Source: Klenkia brasiliensis
GTDB taxonomy: Bacteria; Actinomycetota; Actinomycetes; Mycobacteriales; Geodermatophilaceae
Direction: 5' to 3'
Assembly: GCF_900100695.1 (NCBI RefSeq)
Contig: NZ_FNCF01000005.1
Coordinates: 186,001 to 250,000 of the forward strand
Length of the DNA: 64,000 nt
The notes beneath the pieces are model-generated. The model was given only the letters and a program-made list of their open reading frames with translations, made no database searches and had not been told where the DNA came from. Position numbers and translations under genes: made by a program. Below, piece after piece: positions 8,681 to 17,369 of this stretch; the first letter of the stretch is position 1, and each line of letters starts with the position of its first letter.

Positions 8681-9631
8681 GTGGGACGCCGGACCCCGGA
8701 CGTCGGCGCACTGGTCGCCGGCGCCCGGGACGGCGACCCGCGCTCGGTCGCCCGGCTGATCTCCCTCGTCGAGCAGGAGAGCAAGGCGCTGCGCGAGGTC
8801 GCCGCGGCACTGGCCCCGCACACCGGCCGGGCGCAGGTGCTGGGCATCACCGGCCCGCCCGGGGTCGGCAAGTCGACCACCACCACCGCCCTGGTGCGCG
8901 GGCTGCGTCGGCGGGACCTGCGGGTGGGCGTGCTGGCGGTCGACCCGTCCTCCCCGTTCTCCGGCGGCGCGCTGCTCGGTGACCGGGTGCGGATGGGCGA
9001 CCACGCCGACGACCCGGGTGTCTTCATCCGGTCGATGGCATCGCGCGGGCACCTGGGCGGGCTGTCCTGGGCCACCCCGCAGGCGCTGCGGGTGCTCGAC
9101 GGCGCCGGCTGCGACGTCGTCGTGGTGGAGACGGTCGGCGTGGGCCAGTCCGAGCTCGAGGTCGCCTCGCTGGCCGACACCACCCTGGTGCTGGTGGCGC
9201 CGGGCATGGGCGACGGCATCCAGGCCGCCAAGGCCGGGATCCTCGAGGTGGCCGACGTCCTCGTGGTGAACAAGGCCGACCGGGAGGGTGCCGACCGCAC
9301 CACCCGCGAGCTGCGGTCGATGCTCACCATGGCCCCGCCGTCGGGCTGGCGGCCGCCGGTGGTGCGCACGGTGGCCTCGGAGGGCACCGGCATCGACGAC
9401 GTGCTCGCCCGGGTCGAGGAGCACCGGGCCTGGCTGGCGTCCTCCGGCGAGGGCGACCGGCGCCGCCGGGTGCGGGCCGCGCGGGAGATCGAGGCCATCG
9501 CGGTCGGCGAGCTGCGCCGCCGGATGGGCGACGTCGGCGGGGCCGGCGCGGTCGACGCGCTCGCCGACCGGGTGGTGGCCGGGGAGTGCGACCCCTACAC
9601 CGCCGCCGACGAGCTCGTCGGGCGGCTCTGA
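8681..9631 (+). CDS. meaB: Methylmalonyl-CoA mutase-associated GTPase
   Basis: 316 residues. MeaB is a G3E-family P-loop GTPase that protects methylmalonyl-CoA mutase and gates delivery of adenosylcobalamin. The Walker A loop GPPGVGKST is at residues 58-66, the 'VDPSSPFSGGALLGDRVRM' signature follows, then 'VVETVGVGQSE' and the guanine-specificity NKAD motif. The GTG at 8681 lies 2 bases after the thiolase stop; a CTG at 8675 would overlap it. The mutase subunits are not in this window, so the partner must be encoded elsewhere. Its position behind the thiolase and beside the epimerase supports a shared role in C3/C4 branched acyl-CoA conversion. Confidence 0.93.
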   Translation: MGRRTPDVGALVAGARDGDPRSVARLISLVEQESKALREVAAALAPHTGRAQVLGITGPPGVGKSTTTTALVRGLRRRDLRVGVLAVDPSSPFSGGALLGDRVRMGDHADDPGVFIRSMASRGHLGGLSWATPQALRVLDGAGCDVVVVETVGVGQSELEVASLADTTLVLVAPGMGDGIQAAKAGILEVADVLVVNKADREGADRTTRELRSMLTMAPPSGWRPPVVRTVASEGTGIDDVLARVEEHRAWLASSGEGDRRRRVRAAREIEAIAVGELRRRMGDVGGAGAVDALADRVVAGECDPYTAADELVGRL

Positions 9632-9655
9632 GGGCCCCGGGGGGAGACTGGGGCC

Positions 9656-11128
9656 ATGAGCTCGCGACCGGATGCCGTCGTCGTCGGGGCCGGGCCGAAC
9701 GGGCTGGCCGCCGCACTGCGGCTGTCCGCGGCCGGGCTGCGGGTCCAGGTCGTGGAACGGGCGTCCCGGCCCGGTGGCGGCATGCGCACCGAGGAGGTCA
9801 CCCTCCCGGGGTTCGCGCACGACATCTGCTCGGCGGTGCACCCGATGGGCGTGGCCTCGCCGTTCTTCCGGGAGTTCGACTGGGCCTCCCGCGGCGTCAC
9901 GATGATCCACCCCGAGGTGGCCTTCGCCCACCCGCTGGACGGCGGCCGGGCCGCGGTCGCCCACCACGACCTGGACCGCACCGCGGCCGGGCTGGGCGCC
10001 GACGGGGACGCCTACCGGAAGCTGCTCGGCCCGCTGGTGGAGCACGGCGACGACGTCATCGACTACTTCCTGTCCTCGGCCTTCCGCCGGCTGCCCACCC
10101 GCAGCCTCGGCGCGGTCACCCGGTTCGCGCTCAACGCCCTGCCCAACATCCGCTGGCTGGCGCACCGGGCCTTCGACGGGGAGCCGGCCCGGGCGCTGGT
10201 CGGCGGGGCTGCGGCGCACGGCATGCTGGACCTGACCCGGCCGCTGACGGCGGGCCTGGGCATGGTGCTGACGATGCTGGCCCACCACCGCGGCTGGCCG
10301 CTGCCCGAGGGCGGCACCCAGCGGATGGCCGACGCGATGGTCACCGCGCTGGAGCAGCAGGGCGGCTCGGTGGAGTACGGGCACGAGGTCACCGACCTGC
10401 GCGAGTTCGACGGCGTGCCGGCCGTGCTGCTGGACACCTCGCCCGACGCCTTCGTCGAGATGGCCGGCGACCGGCTGACCCCGGGCTACCGGCGCTGGGT
10501 GCGCCGGTACAAGCACGGGCCCGGGGTGTTCAAGGTCGACTGGGCGCTGTCGGACCCGGTGCCGTGGACCCACCCCGACGTCCGCCGCGCCGGCACCGTG
10601 CACGTGGCCGGCACCCTCGCCGAGACGATCGCCGGCGAGGCCGCGCCGGCGGCCGGGCGGCTGACCGACGAGCCCTACGTGCTGGCCGTGCAGCCCACCG
10701 TGCTGGACCCGACCCGCGCGCCGGAGGGCAAGCACGTGTTCTGGGCCTACGTGCACGTCCCGCACGGCTCGGACGTCGACATGACCACGCAGATCGAGGC
10801 GCAGATCGAGCGGTTCGCCCCCGGCTTCCGGGACACGATCCTGGCGCGGGCGACGAAGACCGCCCCGCAGATGCAGGAGTGGAACCCGAACAACGTCGGC
10901 GGCGACATCTCCAACGGCGAGGCCTCGCTGCTGCAGATGCTCGCCCGCCCGGTGCCGCGCTGGAACACCTACAGCACGCCCCTGGAGCACGTGTTCATGG
11001 CGTCGGCGGCCACCCCGCCCGGGCCCGCGGTGCACGGCATGTGCGGCGACAACGCGGCGCGGGTGGCGCTGCGGAAGGTGTTCGGCGTCCGCGACGTCCC
11101 GCCCCTGCGCCCCGCCCCGCCCACCTGA
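9656..11128 (+). CDS. FAD-dependent phytoene desaturase-like oxidoreductase
   Basis: 490 residues. The N-terminal dinucleotide fold 'VVVGAGPNGLAAALRLSAAG' (about 8-27) and 'RASRPGGGMRTEE' identify a CrtI/amine-oxidase type flavoprotein. The 'GPNGLAAA' form is typical of the COG1233 branch (retinol saturase and uncharacterised desaturase-like proteins) rather than true carotenoid desaturases. A C-terminal 'GVRDVPPLRPAP' follows 'VHGMCGDNAARVAL', where the usual FAD-contacting 'G(M/A)xGxxAA' lies. ATG at 9656 has GGGGGAG about ten bases upstream. No carotenoid genes are nearby, so the substrate is not predicted. The gene ends just before a dispersed palindromic repeat. Confidence 0.8.
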   Translation: MSSRPDAVVVGAGPNGLAAALRLSAAGLRVQVVERASRPGGGMRTEEVTLPGFAHDICSAVHPMGVASPFFREFDWASRGVTMIHPEVAFAHPLDGGRAAVAHHDLDRTAAGLGADGDAYRKLLGPLVEHGDDVIDYFLSSAFRRLPTRSLGAVTRFALNALPNIRWLAHRAFDGEPARALVGGAAAHGMLDLTRPLTAGLGMVLTMLAHHRGWPLPEGGTQRMADAMVTALEQQGGSVEYGHEVTDLREFDGVPAVLLDTSPDAFVEMAGDRLTPGYRRWVRRYKHGPGVFKVDWALSDPVPWTHPDVRRAGTVHVAGTLAETIAGEAAPAAGRLTDEPYVLAVQPTVLDPTRAPEGKHVFWAYVHVPHGSDVDMTTQIEAQIERFAPGFRDTILARATKTAPQMQEWNPNNVGGDISNGEASLLQMLARPVPRWNTYSTPLEHVFMASAATPPGPAVHGMCGDNAARVALRKVFGVRDVPPLRPAPPT

Positions 11129-11141
11129 CGGCCCCGGTTCC

Positions 11142-11230
11142 CGGACTTCGATCAGGTGGGTTGATCCAAGTCCGTCCTCCCGCACCAGATCTCGTGCAGG
11201 AGGACGGACTTCGATCAGGGGACCTGATCA
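11142..11230. repeat. Dispersed palindromic repeat, family 1, copy A
   Basis: Three adjacent hairpins: an imperfect one (11142-11172), a perfect 13-bp stem AAGTCCGTCCTCC (11168-11180) / 11199-11211 with an inner GCAC...GTGC stem around AGATCT, and GATCAGG (11213-11219) / CCTGATC (11223-11229). The second and third units recur in opposite orientation at 35759-35820. The copy lies between convergent genes, so it may also end transcription in both directions. Confidence 0.85.
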
Positions 11231-11263
11231 ATGCTGGCGGGGTCGGGGGCGGGGGTCCCGGGG

Positions 11264-11815
11264 TCAGGCGACGCGGCGGGCGAACTGGTAGCCGGGCATG
11301 TCGACGCTGCCGGTGACGACGCCGGTGTCGGAGTTCAGCGCGTGCACCACCTGGCCGTCACCGATGTAGACCGCCACGTGGCTGACCGGGGAGTAGTAGA
11401 AGACCAGGTCGCCGGGCAGCAGCGACGCGCGGTCGACCGGGGTGCCGACGGCGGCCTGGTCGGCGCTGCGGCGGGGGAGCTCGACGCCGGCGGCGGCGAA
11501 GGACTGCTGGGTCAGCCCCGAGCAGTCGTAGGCCGACGGGCCGTTGCCGCCGTAGGCGTAGGCATCGCCGACCTGGGCCATGGCGTGGTCCACCGCGGCC
11601 TGCGTGGCCGGGGTGGGCGCCGCGATGCCCGAGGACGGCGCGGGGGCGTCGGTCACCGCGACGGGCGCGGCCTGCGCGGTCCCGGTGGCGCCGGGCAGGA
11701 CGCCGACGGCCAGCGCGGCCGCGGCGGCACCGGTGAACACGAGCCGGCCGAGGCGGCGGCGCAGGCCGCCGTCGGGGGTGGAGGTGCTGGGGGAGGTCAT
11801 GGAGGTGGGGGCCAC
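11264..11815 (-). CDS. NlpC/P60 family cell-wall endopeptidase
   Basis: 183 residues. A secreted peptidoglycan hydrolase of the C40 family cutting stem peptides. An N-terminal basic region with a hydrophobic segment (about 22-50, ending GTAQAAP) acts as a signal peptide, followed by a short linker and a catalytic domain holding Cys98 in YDCSGL, His146 in SHVAVYIG and His158 as third residue. There is no coiled-coil or SH3 targeting domain, so it is a minimal form. GTG at 11815 is preferred over ATG at 11800 because an AGGAGAGG sequence lies 7-11 bases upstream. Its promoter may lie at 12039-12044, giving a long leader. It ends close to repeat copy A. Confidence 0.9.
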   Translation of the reverse strand: MAPTSMTSPSTSTPDGGLRRRLGRLVFTGAAAAALAVGVLPGATGTAQAAPVAVTDAPAPSSGIAAPTPATQAAVDHAMAQVGDAYAYGGNGPSAYDCSGLTQQSFAAAGVELPRRSADQAAVGTPVDRASLLPGDLVFYYSPVSHVAVYIGDGQVVHALNSDTGVVTGSVDMPGYQFARRVA

Positions 11816-12143
11816 GGATCGGTCCTCTCCTGGTCGTCCGCCGGGACACCGGACCGCCGCTGCTCGGGCAGCGGGCGGACGGACGTCGGGGGCAGCTGCG
11901 CTCCGGCGCATCCTGGATCGGCCCGCCCACGGCGGTCGCCGAACTGCCCGGCCGGACCCGCACGCCGGTCGTCGCCGACGCGGGTGCCCTGGCGGTGCCG
12001 GTCGGACGCGGGGGAAGCCCCGCCGACCGGCTCGGCCCACCGTAGCCAGACCCCGGGGCCCGGCCGCAACCCGGCGTGAGGACCCCCACACCGGCCCGGC
12101 CCGGCCACGGCGGCGTCGTCCCGGCGGTGGGAGCATGGCGGCC
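11816..12143. other. Intergenic region with a long leader upstream of the NlpC/P60 gene
   Basis: About 330 bases between divergent genes. On the minus strand a possible -10 box TACGGT lies at 12039-12044, which would give the NlpC/P60 mRNA a leader of about 215 bases. A strong hairpin (GCCGGTCGG at 11997-12005 with CCGACCGGC at 12023-12031, and a CGGGG/CCCCG inner stem) sits at the predicted transcription start. A long structured leader would fit RNA-level control of a wall hydrolase, but no known riboswitch consensus is visible. Confidence 0.45.
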
Positions 12144-13121
12144 ATGCAGCCGTCCCGCCCCGCCCGACCCGGCCAGCCCACCGACCCCCGCGCCGCCGCG
12201 CAGCAGGCCCAGCTGGCCGCCTCGCTGGCCGGGGCGGTCGACCTGGCCGCGGTCAAGGCCCGCTCGGACGCCGCCGCCCGCGCGGCCGCCGCCCCGCCGC
12301 CGAGCGCGACAACACCCGCCGGTGCGCCCGGGGGCGCCGTGGTCGACGTCGACGAGGCCACCTTCCAGACCGAGGTCATCGACCGCTCGTTCCAGGTCCC
12401 GGTCGTGCTGGACCTGTGGGCCGAGTGGTGCGGCCCGTGCAAGCAGCTCTCGCCGGTGCTGGAGAAGCTGGCCACCGAGGGCGGGGGCAGCTGGGTGCTG
12501 GCCAAGGTCGACGTCGACGCCAACCCGAACCTGGCCCAGGGCCTGCGCGTGCAGGGCATCCCGGCGGTGAAGGCCGTCTGGCAGGGCCAGCTGGTCGCCG
12601 AGTTCACCGGGGCGATCCCCGAGGAGCAGGCGCGGCAGTTCGTCACCGAGCTGGTCGCGGCGACCACCGGGGGCGCGGTCCCCGGGGCCGCCGCCGAGCC
12701 CGAGGAGCCCGAGGACCCGCGGCTGGACGCCGCCGAGGCCGCCCTGGACGCCGGGGACCTGGCCGGTGCCGAGGCCGCCTACCAGCAGATCCTCGACGTC
12801 GAGCCCGACCACCCGGTCGCCTCGGTGGCCATCAAGCAGGTCGCGCTGTTCCGCCGCGCCGAGGAGGCCGGCCCCGACGCGCTGACCGCCGCCGACGCCG
12901 CCCCCGACGACGTCGCCGCGCAGACCCGCGCCGCGGACTTCCTGCTCGGCACCGGCGACGTCGACGGCGCCTTCGCCCGGCTGCTGGACGTCGTCCGGCG
13001 CACCGCGGGCGAGGACCGGGACGCGGCCCGGCTGCACCTGGTCGAGCTGTTCGGCGTCGTGGGCAACGACGACCCCCGGGTGGGGGCCGCCCGGCGCCAG
13101 CTGTCGGCCGCGCTCTTCTAG
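12144..13121 (+). CDS. Thioredoxin-domain protein with TPR-like C-terminus
   Basis: 325 residues. Residues 1-65 are an Ala/Pro-rich extension; residues 66-175 form a thioredoxin domain with an intact WCGPC redox site at 95-99; the remaining 150 residues are alpha-helical, with 'AEAALDAGDLAGAEAAYQQILDVEPDHPVA' resembling a tetratricopeptide pair. This is the architecture of the CnoX/YbbN-type holdase proteins, which combine a thioredoxin fold and TPRs and pass clients to GroEL; unlike E. coli CnoX, the two redox cysteines are kept here. ATG at 12144 is preferred to ATG 12135 because GGGAG is correctly spaced (10 bases) only for the former. No signal peptide, so probably cytoplasmic. Confidence 0.88.
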   Translation: MQPSRPARPGQPTDPRAAAQQAQLAASLAGAVDLAAVKARSDAAARAAAAPPPSATTPAGAPGGAVVDVDEATFQTEVIDRSFQVPVVLDLWAEWCGPCKQLSPVLEKLATEGGGSWVLAKVDVDANPNLAQGLRVQGIPAVKAVWQGQLVAEFTGAIPEEQARQFVTELVAATTGGAVPGAAAEPEEPEDPRLDAAEAALDAGDLAGAEAAYQQILDVEPDHPVASVAIKQVALFRRAEEAGPDALTAADAAPDDVAAQTRAADFLLGTGDVDGAFARLLDVVRRTAGEDRDAARLHLVELFGVVGNDDPRVGAARRQLSAALF

Positions 13122-13128
13122 GGCGCGC

Positions 13129-14544
13129 TCAGGCCTCCAGGCCGCACGACGTCAGCCCGAACAGGAAGCCCTGCCGGAACACGTCGACCAGCTGGAAGCC
13201 CGACAGGCCGACGTCGGGGAACACCGTCGGGTCCTTGCCGTAGGTCAGCAGGAAGGTGACGGCCTCGTCGAAGTCGCCCGGGGACAGCGTGATGCCCTCG
13301 TCCCCGCGCACGACCTCGCCGTACAGCGCCGCGCCGGAGAAGGCCCCGGCCTGGCAGGTGGCCGACCGGATGGCGTCCTCGTCGTCGGTGGACAGCCCCA
13401 GCTGCTCCCGCGCGGCCAGGCCGTAGGGGATGGCCACCGCGGTGAGCACCGCGTAGTCGCCGATCTCGTCGTAGGCCGGCCCGGCCAGCTCGGACGAGTC
13501 GTAGTAGACGGTGTCGTCGTCGGCGCAGAACCCGGCCTTGGCGTCGGGGGACAGGCAGTCGGGGGCGTCGCCGTCGAAGGGCTCGATGGTGGGCGCGGTG
13601 AAGTCGGCGCCGAGGTCGCTGCCGAAGGAGTCCTCGTAGTAGATCGGCAGCGACTGGTCGATCAGGTCGGGCACCTGGTCCAGGGGCAGGTTGCCGTCGT
13701 TTGCGAGGTCGGAGTCGGTGGTGAACTCGGTCTGGGTGAAGACCCGGTCGGACTCGTAGTTGTCCCGGCACGCGGCCGCGCCGCCGTCGTAGCCGTCCTG
13801 GATCGCCGAGACCCGGTCGAAGTAGGAGCCGTGCGCCTGGCTGTCGTCCGCGCCGGTGCCCGGGGGGTCGCGCACGATGAAGTACCCGGCCAGCAGGCCG
13901 TCGAGCTCGGGCGCGCGGATGGTCTCGTGCGCGGCGTTGCCGTCGGCGACCCAGCGGGTCCAGGCACCGGCGAAGCAGTCGGCCTGCGTCTCGGTGTTGA
14001 TCGAGGTGTCGTTCGCCGGGTAGCCGACCCGGCCCTGCACCGCGTGGCCGAACTCGTGGGCCATGATCAGCGCCGGCAGGAACCGGCCGTACTGGTCGGC
14101 GAGCTCCTGCAGGAACGCCCGGTCGTAGCTGATCGAGTCCTCGTTGGACGCACCGACGTCGGGCGGGCAGTAGAAGGCGTTCTGCTCCACCTCCTCCGGC
14201 GCGGAGCTGCAGCCGATCTCCCCGCCCGGGTACAGCGACGCGTCGACGTCCCCGGGGTCGACGGAGAAGTAGCCGCCGGACAGCTGCGGGAAGTCCTCGC
14301 CGTAGACGTCGGGGAACTGCTGGGCCCAGAAGTCGTTCAGGTCGGCCAGCGCGTTGCGCGCGGTGACGTCGGCGGGCGTCTCGGCCGCGCCGGTGATCGG
14401 GAACGCGTCCGGGGCGACGTCGGTGATCGGCGGCTCGGCCGAGCTGGCCTGCCCGGCCACCAGGGTGCCGCCGCAGCCCGACAGCACCAGGGCCAGGGAC
14501 ACGAGGCCGGCGGCCAGGGCCACCGGGCGGGACGTCGCGGTCAT
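13129..14544 (-). CDS. Predicted zinc metallopeptidase lipoprotein
   Basis: 471 residues. A lipoprotein signal ends in LSGC (Cys24), so the protein should be tethered outside the membrane. The zinc-binding HEFGH motif is at residues 163-167, followed by 'TETQADCFAG' where Glu185 is a candidate third ligand; this pattern is that of the neutral zinc metallopeptidase group containing YpfJ (COG2321). At 471 residues it is much longer than the roughly 290 of YpfJ, with a large acidic C-terminal part of unknown role. Many Cys residues in the mature chain suggest disulfides. The ATG at 14544 has GGGAG five bases upstream. It ends 7 bases from the convergent thioredoxin gene. Substrate unknown. Confidence 0.85.
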   Translation of the reverse strand: MTATSRPVALAAGLVSLALVLSGCGGTLVAGQASSAEPPITDVAPDAFPITGAAETPADVTARNALADLNDFWAQQFPDVYGEDFPQLSGGYFSVDPGDVDASLYPGGEIGCSSAPEEVEQNAFYCPPDVGASNEDSISYDRAFLQELADQYGRFLPALIMAHEFGHAVQGRVGYPANDTSINTETQADCFAGAWTRWVADGNAAHETIRAPELDGLLAGYFIVRDPPGTGADDSQAHGSYFDRVSAIQDGYDGGAAACRDNYESDRVFTQTEFTTDSDLANDGNLPLDQVPDLIDQSLPIYYEDSFGSDLGADFTAPTIEPFDGDAPDCLSPDAKAGFCADDDTVYYDSSELAGPAYDEIGDYAVLTAVAIPYGLAAREQLGLSTDDEDAIRSATCQAGAFSGAALYGEVVRGDEGITLSPGDFDEAVTFLLTYGKDPTVFPDVGLSGFQLVDVFRQGFLFGLTSCGLEA

Positions 14545-14624
14545 GGGCTCCCGTTCTGCGTCGGTCCGGACCAGGCCCGGACGGCGGGACCATCATGGCC
14601 GACCACGCGGCCTCCCGCGACGAG

Positions 14625-14665
14625 ACCGGCCCCGGACCACCCGCGCGGGGTCGTCCGGGGCCGGT
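14625..14665 (-). terminator. Terminator after the glgE-treS-mak-glgB operon
   Basis: A 13-bp stem, CCGGCCCCGGAC (14626-14637) with GTCCGGGGCCGG (14653-14664) plus one outer pair, starts six bases past the glgB stop. It separates the glucan operon from the metallopeptidase gene. Confidence 0.75.
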
Positions 14666-14670
14666 GGGCG

Positions 14671-17343
14671 TCACCCCTCGTGCAGGAACCAGCAGGTGCC
14701 CAGCGGCGGCGCGCTGACCACCGCGGAGAACGGCTGCCCGTGCCAGGGCTCGGGGACGGCGTCCACGCCGCCCAGGTTGCCCACGCCCGAGCCGCCGTAG
14801 CCCTCGGCGTCGGTGTTGAGCACCTCGCGCCAGCGGCCGCCGCGCGGCAGGCCGATCCGGTACCCCTCGTGCGGCGTGCCGGCGAAGTTGGCCACGCAGG
14901 CCAGCGCCGAGCCGCCGGAGCCGTAGCGCAGGAAGCTGAGCACGTTGCCCGCGGCGTCGTTGGCGTCGATCCACTGGAACCCGCCGGGGTCGACGTCCAG
15001 GCTCCAGAGCGCCTCGATCTCCTTGTACCGGGCGTTCAGGTCGGCGACCAGCGACAGCACGGCCCGGTGCGCCGGGTCGTCGAGGTGCCACCAGTCCAGG
15101 GACCGGGAGTCGGCCCACTCGCCGTCCTGGGCGAACTCCTGGCCCATGAACAGCAGCTGCTTGCCGGGGTGGGCCCACATGTAGGCCAGGTAGGCCCGCA
15201 CGTTGGCCAGCTGCTGCCACCGGTCACCGGGCATCTTCCGCAGCAGCGAGCCCTTGCCGTAGACGACCTCGTCGTGGCTGATCGGCAGCACGTAGTTCTC
15301 GCTGTAGGCGTAGACGAGGGAGAACGTGAGCTGGTTGTGGTGGTAGACCCGGTGCACCGGCTGCTTCTCGACGTAGCCGAGCGAGTCGTGCATCCAGCCC
15401 ATGTTCCACTTGAACCCGAAGCCCAGGCCCCCGAGGTAGGTCGGCCGGGTGACGCCGGGCCACGCGGTGGACTCCTCGGCGATGGTCATCACGCCGGGGA
15501 CCTCGCGGTAGACGGTCGCGTTCATCTCCTGCAGGAACGCCACGGCCTCCAGGTTCTCCCGCCCGCCGTGGATGTTCGGGGACCACTCGCCCTCCTTGCG
15601 CGAGTAGTCCAGGTAGAGCATCGACGCGACGGCGTCGACGCGCAGGCCGTCGACGTGGAACTCCTTGCACCAGTACAGGGCGTTGGCGACCAGGAAGTTG
15701 CGCACCTCGGAGCGGCCGAAGTCGAAGACGAAGGTGCCCCAGTCCATCTGCTCGCCGCGGCGGGGGTCGCCGTGCTCGTAGAGGGCGGTGCCGTCGAAGC
15801 GGCCCAGCGACCAGGCGTCCTTCGGGAAGTGCGCCGGCACCCAGTCGATGATCACGCCGAGACCGGCCTGGTGGGCCTTGTCCACCAGGTAGCGGAAGTC
15901 GTCGGGGACGCCGAAGCGGGCCGACGGGGCGAAGTAACCGGTGACCTGGTAGCCCCAGGACCCGCCGAAGGGGTGCTCGGCGACCGGCATGAACTCCAGG
16001 TGGGTGAACCCGGCGTAGGTGGCGTACTCGACCAGCTCGTCGGCCAGCTGCCGGTAGGACAGGCCCTGCTTCCACGAGCCCAGGTGCACCTCGTAGGCGC
16101 TGACCGGGCGCTCGTGCCAGTTGCCCGCGGCCCGGTCGGCCAGCCACGCGTCGTCGCCCCACTCGTAGGTGGAGTCGGTGATGACGCTGGCGTTGAGCGG
16201 GGGCACCTCGGTGGCGAAGGCCAGCGGGTCGCTCTTCTCCCGCCACTCGCCGTCGGCGCCGAGCACGTGGAAGCGGTACCGCTGGCCGACCTCGGCGGCG
16301 GGCACGAACAGCTCCCAGACCCCCGAGGAGCCCAGCGAGCGCATCGGCAGCGCGCGGGCCTGCCACCAGTCGAAGTCGCCGGTGACCTTGACCCCGCGGG
16401 CGTTGGGCGCCCAGACGGCGAAGGAGACGCCGGTGACGGTGCCGCCGGGGGTGTCGTAGCTGCGCACGTGCGCGCCGAGCACCTCCCACAGCCGCTCGTG
16501 CCGGCCCTCGCGGATCAGGTGCTGGTCCATCTCGCCCAGGGTGGGCAGCCAGCGGTAGGGGTCGTCGGCCAGCACCGTGTTCGTGCCGCCCTGCCCGTCG
16601 CCGTAGACCACCTCGACGCGGTAGTCGCCGGGCTGGGAAGGGAGCAGCGCCTCGTAGACGCCGCCCCCGTGCAGCTGCGGGGCCTCGTACCGGGTGCCGT
16701 CCTGGTCCACCACGGTCACCGCGACGGCGTCCGGGCGCAGGGTGCGCACGGCCCAGCCCTCGCCCACCGGGTGGGCGCCGAGGACGGCGTGCGGGTCGTG
16801 CGACCAGCCCTCGACCACGGCGCGGACGGCGTCGGGGTCGACCGGTGCGCCGGCCACGACGGCCGGCTCGACCGGCGCGCTGGACGGCGAGGCGGCCCGG
16901 GTGCGACGGGGGGAGGCGACCGCGCTGCTGGGGTGCTCCGGCGCGCGGTCCGCGGCGGGCCCCTGGTCACCCCCCGGTGTGCCACCCGACTCGGGGCTCG
17001 TCGAGGCGGGGGAGAGGTCCGCGGTCCCGGCGGGGGTGTCGCCGCCGGTGCCGGCCTGCTGGCCGTCCTCGCGGGGCTCCGGGTGACCGGGCTCGGCGGG
17101 GTCGCCGTCCGGGGGCTCGGGCTGCGGGGCCGAGGGCGCCGACGGGTTGCCGGGCTCGGCGACCGGCGCCGGGGCCACGACCGGGGTGGCCGTCACGCCC
17201 TGGCCGGGGTTGCTCGGGCTGTCGCGCTCGGCCTGCTCGAGCTCGGCCTGGAAGGCCTCGGTCTTCTCCTGCACGGTGCGCTGCAGGTCGTCGGGGTCGA
17301 GCGGGTCCTGCGGGTGGTCCTGCGGGTGGTCCTGCGAGGTCAT
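14671..17343 (-). CDS. glgB: 1,4-alpha-glucan branching enzyme
   Basis: 890 residues. GlgB cuts alpha-1,4 chains and re-attaches them by alpha-1,6 bonds. From about residue 170 the protein is a full GH13_9 branching enzyme: N-terminal carbohydrate-binding modules, then the barrel with '[16 protein letters not shown]' (nucleophile Asp), '[11 protein letters not shown]' (acid Glu) and 'LPISHDEVV' (third carboxylate). The first 165 residues are an acidic, Pro/Ser/Ala-rich extension beginning with tandem DHPQ units and a short helix, not part of the usual enzyme of about 730 residues; it may tether the enzyme to glucan particles or partners. ATG at 17343 has GGAG upstream and follows the maltokinase stop by 26 bases. 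Confidence 0.93.
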   Translation of the reverse strand: MTSQDHPQDHPQDPLDPDDLQRTVQEKTEAFQAELEQAERDSPSNPGQGVTATPVVAPAPVAEPGNPSAPSAPQPEPPDGDPAEPGHPEPREDGQQAGTGGDTPAGTADLSPASTSPESGGTPGGDQGPAADRAPEHPSSAVASPRRTRAASPSSAPVEPAVVAGAPVDPDAVRAVVEGWSHDPHAVLGAHPVGEGWAVRTLRPDAVAVTVVDQDGTRYEAPQLHGGGVYEALLPSQPGDYRVEVVYGDGQGGTNTVLADDPYRWLPTLGEMDQHLIREGRHERLWEVLGAHVRSYDTPGGTVTGVSFAVWAPNARGVKVTGDFDWWQARALPMRSLGSSGVWELFVPAAEVGQRYRFHVLGADGEWREKSDPLAFATEVPPLNASVITDSTYEWGDDAWLADRAAGNWHERPVSAYEVHLGSWKQGLSYRQLADELVEYATYAGFTHLEFMPVAEHPFGGSWGYQVTGYFAPSARFGVPDDFRYLVDKAHQAGLGVIIDWVPAHFPKDAWSLGRFDGTALYEHGDPRRGEQMDWGTFVFDFGRSEVRNFLVANALYWCKEFHVDGLRVDAVASMLYLDYSRKEGEWSPNIHGGRENLEAVAFLQEMNATVYREVPGVMTIAEESTAWPGVTRPTYLGGLGFGFKWNMGWMHDSLGYVEKQPVHRVYHHNQLTFSLVYAYSENYVLPISHDEVVYGKGSLLRKMPGDRWQQLANVRAYLAYMWAHPGKQLLFMGQEFAQDGEWADSRSLDWWHLDDPAHRAVLSLVADLNARYKEIEALWSLDVDPGGFQWIDANDAAGNVLSFLRYGSGGSALACVANFAGTPHEGYRIGLPRGGRWREVLNTDAEGYGGSGVGNLGGVDAVPEPWHGQPFSAVVSAPPLGTCWFLHEG

Positions 17344-17369
17344 CGTGGCTCCGTCCTGTGGTGGGTCGG

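Noticed and set aside
7994-11185. Long open frame on the minus strand opposite the thiolase, meaB and oxidoreductase genes
   Set aside because: Its product is low-complexity Gly/Arg/His/Val with no domain, and plus-strand genes with full motifs cover it. Long antisense frames are expected at this GC content.
11816-12044. c-di-AMP (ydaO-type) riboswitch upstream of the NlpC/P60 gene
   Set aside because: The gene type and long leader suggested it, but the core stretches I know for actinobacterial copies (a GGGGGACCCACC-like segment and GGGGTGAATC) are not present.
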